This document shows positions 6,760-9,581 of a stretch of 9,581 nucleotides of DNA, piece by piece (within the stretch, counting starts at the first letter, position 1; the number at the start of each line of letters is the position of its first letter). The translations under genes were made by a program, and so were the position numbers. The notes beneath the pieces are model-generated. The model was given only the letters and a program-made list of their open reading frames with translations, ran no database searches and was not told the DNA's origin. The stretch spans positions 1 through 9,581 of the forward strand of contig VAXF01000012.1 in NCBI GenBank assembly GCA_005888395.1, read 5' to 3'. The DNA is from Actinomycetota bacterium. GTDB taxonomy: Bacteria; Actinomycetota; Acidimicrobiia; Acidimicrobiales; AC-25.

Positions 6760-6875
6760 GCGAGCCGCAGGCGAGCGAACCAGTGGACAGAGCGCCCCGC
6801 TCGGCGGGGGCGGCCGCCGCAGGCGGCGACCCGATGAGCGAGCCGCAGGCGAGCGACCCAGTGGACAGAGCCTGA
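6756..6875 (+). CDS. Possible 39-residue repeat-encoded peptide between pyrH and frr
   Basis: This open frame starts at GTG 6756, overlapping the pyrH stop as GTGA. It ends at TGA 6873-6875, overlapping the frr ATG as TGATG. It encodes 39 residues: two copies of MSEPQAS(E/D)PVDRA flanking a short RSAGAAAAGGDP-type linker. The second copy has its own ATG at 6834 with AGGCGG (6821-6826) seven bases upstream, so a 13-residue peptide could also be made. I recognise no family or function, and composition suggests disorder. Double coupling to essential neighbours favours translation, for example to carry ribosomes across to frr. Alternatively the frame is a chance property of an inserted 78-nt repeat that starts and ends around TGA. 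Confidence 0.35.
   Translation: MSEPQASEPVDRAPRSAGAAAAGGDPMSEPQASDPVDRA
6757..6793 (+). repeat. 37-nt direct repeat, copy 1 (pyrH stop)
   Basis: This copy begins at the pyrH TGA (TGAGCGAGCCGCAGGCGAGC...) and ends in GTGGACAGAGC. It matches 6835-6871 at 36 of 37 positions (A at 6779 against C at 6857). The period is 78 nt, exactly 26 codons. A GTG sits at the front (6756-6758), as an ATG sits at the front of copy 2. No third copy is visible in the window. Confidence 0.9.
6794..6834 (+). other. Spacer with two tight GC hairpins between the repeats
   Basis: This segment contains CCCCGC/GCGGGG (6795-6800 with 6804-6809, loop TCG) directly followed by GCCGCC/GGCGGC (6813-6818 with 6822-6827, loop GCA). 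Both are perfect 6-bp GC stems. No T-tract follows, so this is not a canonical intrinsic terminator. It could pause polymerase or ribosomes, or stabilise the upstream mRNA. Confidence 0.5.
6835..6871 (+). repeat. 37-nt direct repeat, copy 2 (upstream of frr)
   Basis: This is the second copy of the element at the pyrH stop, differing by one base. It ends three bases before the frr ATG. The repeat and its spacer therefore fill the whole pyrH-frr gap, which is normally unstructured or absent in this operon. Confidence 0.9.
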
Positions 6876-7441
6876 TGGCCTCGGACCCCGACGAGGTGCT
6901 GCTCGAGTTCACCGAGAAGATGGAGAAGGCCGTCGGCCATGTGCAGGCCGACTTCGCGTCGGTCCGCACCGGACGCGCGTCGCCCGCCCTCGTCGAGCGG
7001 ATCAAGGTCGACTACTACGGCACCGAGGTGCCGCTGCAGCAGATCGCCGGTATCAACGTGCCCGAGGCGCGGCTGCTCGTCATCCAGCCCTACGACAAGA
7101 ACGCCATGAAAGAGATCGAGAAGGCGATCCAGAGCTCCGATCTCGGCATCAACCCCTCCAACGACGGCCAGGTGATCCGCCTCGTGTTCCCGCAGCTCAC
7201 CGAAGAGCGCCGGCGCGAGCTCGTGAAGCTCGTGAAGCACATGGCCGAGGAGGGCCGCATCGCGGTGCGCAACCTCCGCCGCGCCGCCCGTCACGAGCTC
7301 GAGGCAATGGAGAAGGACGGCGACATCTCGGCCGACGAGCTCGAACGCTCCGAGAAGGAGCTCGAGAAGATCACGCACGACCATGTGGCAGAGATCGACC
7401 GCATGGTCGAGCACAAGGAACAGGAGCTGCTCGAAGTCTGA
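6875..7441 (+). CDS. frr: Ribosome recycling factor
   Basis: RRF acts with EF-G to split post-termination ribosomes. The 188-residue product (family about 185) shows the full RRF pattern: three-helix domain I start (EFTEKMEKAV), VRTGRASPALVERIKVDYYG (30-49), VPLQQIAGINVPEARLLVIQPYD (52-74), LGINPSNDG (90-98), IRLVFPQLTEERRRELVKLVK (101-121) and VRNLRR (131-136), with long terminal helices. ATG 6875 is chosen because it gives the usual length. The frame is open upstream to 6749, but that extension only reads the direct repeats (ERAAGERTSGQS). Only a weak GGACAG precedes the ATG, so initiation may depend on coupling to the upstream mini-ORF (TGATG). Confidence 0.97.
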   Translation: MASDPDEVLLEFTEKMEKAVGHVQADFASVRTGRASPALVERIKVDYYGTEVPLQQIAGINVPEARLLVIQPYDKNAMKEIEKAIQSSDLGINPSNDGQVIRLVFPQLTEERRRELVKLVKHMAEEGRIAVRNLRRAARHELEAMEKDGDISADELERSEKELEKITHDHVAEIDRMVEHKEQELLEV

Positions 7442-7457
7442 GCAGGAGGTGGTGGAG

Positions 7458-8900
7458 ATGGACGAGCGCGAAAGCGGTGGCGAGAACGGCGAGCGGCGCG
7501 CCGACGATGGTCGAGCCAAGCCCGCCGAGGGTGTTCGCATCATCGGGGCCGAGGAGGCCCAGGCGGCGATCGAGTCGGGACATGCCGCGGGGCGCCGACC
7601 CGAGGACGCGCCGCGCTACGGCGACGTGCCCGCGCAGCCACAGGGACCGCGCCCGCCGCTGCGGTTCCCGCTGAGCGATGCCGCCGGCACGCCGAAGCTC
7701 CCTCCCACCAGCGCGCCGTCGACGCCGCCACCGACGGAAGCATCAGCAGGGCCTGACCTGCCCCACTGGACGGAGCCTCCGTCGGGCGAGAACCCGCGCA
7801 TCCTGCCCGACGACGCCGCGCCCGACGACGATCTCGGCGTGTGGTCGTCGTTCGCCACCCAGGGCCCGCGGTGGCGCGACCACCCGGCCGACTGGGAGGA
7901 AGCCGACTTCGACGACGCCTCGGCTCTCGCCGACGACGAGACGCGCGTCGGCGCCCTCGACACTGGCCGGTCGGCGCTGTTCAGCTTCGACGAGCCCACG
8001 CCTCCTCCCCAGTCCGAGCCGGAGCCCATGACCATCCGCAGCCGCACGCCCGCCGCCGACCCGCCGCCGGCGCCCCGGCGCGCCCGCGTCGGTCCGGGCC
8101 GTGACGTGGGCGCGGCAATCGGCACCGGGATCGCGGTCGGCGTCGTCGTCCTCGTCGCCTTCAAGATCGGCAAGGCGGTGTCGCTCGCGCTCATCACTGC
8201 CGTGCTCGTCGCCGCGGCCGCCGAGCTGTACGGGGCCATCCAGCGCCGCGGGTACCACCCGGCGACGCTGCTCGGACTGCTCGGTACGGCGTCGCTCTCG
8301 GGCGCCGCGTACTGGCGGGGCGAGCTCGCCTTCCCAGCGGTGTTCGGGCTGTTCACGGTGTTCACGCTGCTCTGGTACCTGGCCGGCGTCGTCCACGCCG
8401 AGCCGGTGAAGAACACGGGCGCGACGCTGCTCGTGTTCGCCTATGTGGGGTTCCTCGGCGGATTCGCGGGGCTCATGCTGAAGTTCCCCGACGGCATCGG
8501 CATGCTGCTCGGGGCGATCATCGCCACCGTCGCGTACGACGTGGGTGCGTTCGTCGTCGGCAGCCGCATGGGTCACACGCCGATGTCGCCGCGCTTCAGC
8601 CCGAACAAGACGTGGGAGGGGTACCTCGGCGGCGTGAGCGCGGCAGTGGTCGCGTGTCTCGTCATCGTCCGCGCCATCCATCCATGGGGCGGCGGCAGCG
8701 CGCTCGAGCTGGCGCTGCTGGTCGGGTTGGCCGCCGCGCCGCTCGGCGACGTCTGCGAGTCGATGATCAAGCGCGATCTGGGCCTCAAGGACATGGGTGA
8801 GTTCCTGCCGGGCCACGGCGGCGTGCTCGACCGCATCGACGCGCTCCTCTTCGTGATCCCCGCCACCTTCTACCTGGTGAAGGTCCTGAAGTTGACGTGA
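7458..8900 (+). CDS. cdsA: Phosphatidate cytidylyltransferase with long N-terminal extension
   Basis: CdsA makes CDP-diacylglycerol from phosphatidic acid and CTP in the inner membrane, the entry step to phosphatidylinositol, phosphatidylglycerol and cardiolipin. The product has 480 residues. Residues 1-215 are an acidic, Pro-rich, probably disordered cytoplasmic extension with no domain I recognise. From Asp216 there are eight or nine hydrophobic segments. SPNKTWEG lies at 381-388, and the CDP-alcohol cytidylyltransferase signature, from SMIKRDLGLKDMGEF through PGHGGVLDRID, at 435-461. These include the conserved metal and CTP-binding Asp and Lys residues. ATG 7458 is set by AGGAGG at 7444-7449, eight bases upstream; the in-frame region from 7383 is frr coding sequence. 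Bacterial CdsA is usually near 280-300 residues, so the extension nearly doubles the soluble part. The stop overlaps the dxr start. Confidence 0.97.
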   Translation: MDERESGGENGERRADDGRAKPAEGVRIIGAEEAQAAIESGHAAGRRPEDAPRYGDVPAQPQGPRPPLRFPLSDAAGTPKLPPTSAPSTPPPTEASAGPDLPHWTEPPSGENPRILPDDAAPDDDLGVWSSFATQGPRWRDHPADWEEADFDDASALADDETRVGALDTGRSALFSFDEPTPPPQSEPEPMTIRSRTPAADPPPAPRRARVGPGRDVGAAIGTGIAVGVVVLVAFKIGKAVSLALITAVLVAAAAELYGAIQRRGYHPATLLGLLGTASLSGAAYWRGELAFPAVFGLFTVFTLLWYLAGVVHAEPVKNTGATLLVFAYVGFLGGFAGLMLKFPDGIGMLLGAIIATVAYDVGAFVVGSRMGHTPMSPRFSPNKTWEGYLGGVSAAVVACLVIVRAIHPWGGGSALELALLVGLAAAPLGDVCESMIKRDLGLKDMGEFLPGHGGVLDRIDALLFVIPATFYLVKVLKLT

Positions 8901-9581
8901 GCCGTACGACGATCGCCCTTGTCGGATCGACGGGGTCGATCGGGACGCAGGCGATCGAGGTCGTCGATGCCGAGCCCGATCGTTACGAGGTGGTGGCACT
9001 CGGTGCCGCACGATCGGTCGAGGCGTTGGCCGAGCAGGCGCGGCGATTGCGGCCGCGGTGCGTCGCCATCGCCGACGAATCGCTGGTGTCCGACCTACGC
9101 GCCCGCGTGCCCGCGGGCGTCGACGTGACGGCGGGCGCCGGCGCACTGGCCGCGATCGCCACCGAGGCCGACGTCGTCGTCAACGGCGTCGTGGGCTTCG
9201 CCGGCCTGCCGGTGACGCTGGCCGCGCTGCGTGCCGGCAGACGACTGGCCCTGGCCAACAAGGAGTCGCTCATCGCCGGTGGCCCGGTGGTGCAGCGGGC
9301 GCGCGCGACGCCGGGAGCGGAGATCATCCCTGTCGACTCGGAGCATTGCGCCGTCCACCAGTGCCTGCGCGCCGGCTCCGTTGCCGAGGTGCGCAAGATC
9401 GTTCTCACTGCCAGCGGCGGCCCGTTCCGCGGCCGCACGCGCGCCGAACTTGCGTCGGTCAGCGTCGAGGACGCGCTCGCCCATCCCACGTGGAGCATGG
9501 GCCCGAAGATCAGCGTCGACTCGTCCACGCTGATGAACAAGGGCCTCGAGGTGATCGAGGCCAACGAACTGTTCGGCGTGG
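8897..9581 (+). CDS. dxr: 1-deoxy-D-xylulose 5-phosphate reductoisomerase (3' partial)
   Basis: Dxr converts DXP to 2-C-methyl-D-erythritol 4-phosphate with NADPH, the first committed step of the MEP isoprenoid pathway. The GTG at 8897 overlaps the cdsA stop (GTGA). The 228 visible residues hold GSTGSIGTQA (10-19, NADPH Rossmann loop), VVNGVVGFAGL (94-104), LALANKESL (117-125), PVDSEH (145-150) with metal ligands Asp147 and Glu149, LTASGGPFR (170-178), HPTWSMGPKI (196-205) and MNKGLE (213-218), where Glu218 matches the third metal ligand. The catalytic domain is intact up to the window edge; the C-terminal helical domain lies outside. Ser210 replaces the Ala common in VDSAT, a mild change. 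The gene follows cdsA in many actinobacteria. Confidence 0.97.
   Translation, partial: MSRTTIALVGSTGSIGTQAIEVVDAEPDRYEVVALGAARSVEALAEQARRLRPRCVAIADESLVSDLRARVPAGVDVTAGAGALAAIATEADVVVNGVVGFAGLPVTLAALRAGRRLALANKESLIAGGPVVQRARATPGAEIIPVDSEHCAVHQCLRAGSVAEVRKIVLTASGGPFRGRTRAELASVSVEDALAHPTWSMGPKISVDSSTLMNKGLEVIEANELFGV

Noticed and set aside
6749..6874. N-terminal extension of frr through the repeats
   Set aside because: The extension overlaps pyrH, reads only the repeat in a second frame, and would make RRF about 40 residues too long; ATG 6875 gives the normal length.
7743..9146. Minus-strand open frame of 467 codons
   Set aside because: It is antisense to cdsA and dxr, whose frames carry unambiguous motifs.

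Overview
The window is very G+C-rich, densely coding, and reads entirely on the + strand. It carries the conserved block rpsB - tsf - pyrH - frr - cdsA - dxr in the order typical of Actinomycetota. High G+C, GTG starts, one-to-four-base gene junctions, an apparently leaderless promoter and a long disordered extension on CdsA all suggest an actinobacterium. Acidimicrobiia or a relative is my best guess, by inference only.

Layout. (1) 2-2413: two genes joined by an ATGA overlap. The first is the 3' part of a gene joining the tail of an M23 (LytM-like) peptidase domain to a complete alpha/beta-hydrolase domain. The second encodes a PQQ-like beta-propeller lipoprotein and is broken by a frameshift near 1705-1723. 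(2) 2461-4122: a secreted SpoIID/LytB-domain protein with its own probable promoter. (3) 4123-4233: a structured leader with a probable promoter for the translation operon. (4) 4234-6026: rpsB (S2, with a 100-residue low-complexity tail) and tsf (EF-Ts). (5) 6031-6759: pyrH (UMP kinase). (6) 6756-6875: a 78-nt-period direct repeat that is also a 39-codon open frame joined to pyrH by GTGA and to frr by TGATG. (7) 6875-7441: frr (ribosome recycling factor). (8) 7458-8900: cdsA (CDP-diacylglycerol synthase). (9) 8897 to the end: dxr, cut by the window edge.

How they fit together: the first three genes look like a cell-envelope set (peptidoglycan, lipid or ester substrates, surface propeller). 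They sit upstream of a housekeeping operon that supplies translation (S2, EF-Ts, RRF), UDP/UTP precursors (UMP kinase), phospholipid precursors (CdsA) and isoprenoid precursors (Dxr, MEP pathway). Start/stop overlaps or gaps of 16 nt or less join all genes from rpsB to dxr, so one transcript is likely. No stretch over 300 bases lacks a gene. I saw no tRNA, rRNA, CRISPR array, transposase or integrase.

The least ordinary spots are the repeat/mini-ORF between pyrH and frr, the broken propeller gene, and the peptidase-hydrolase fusion. I did not find convincing evidence for a wholly new multi-gene system here.
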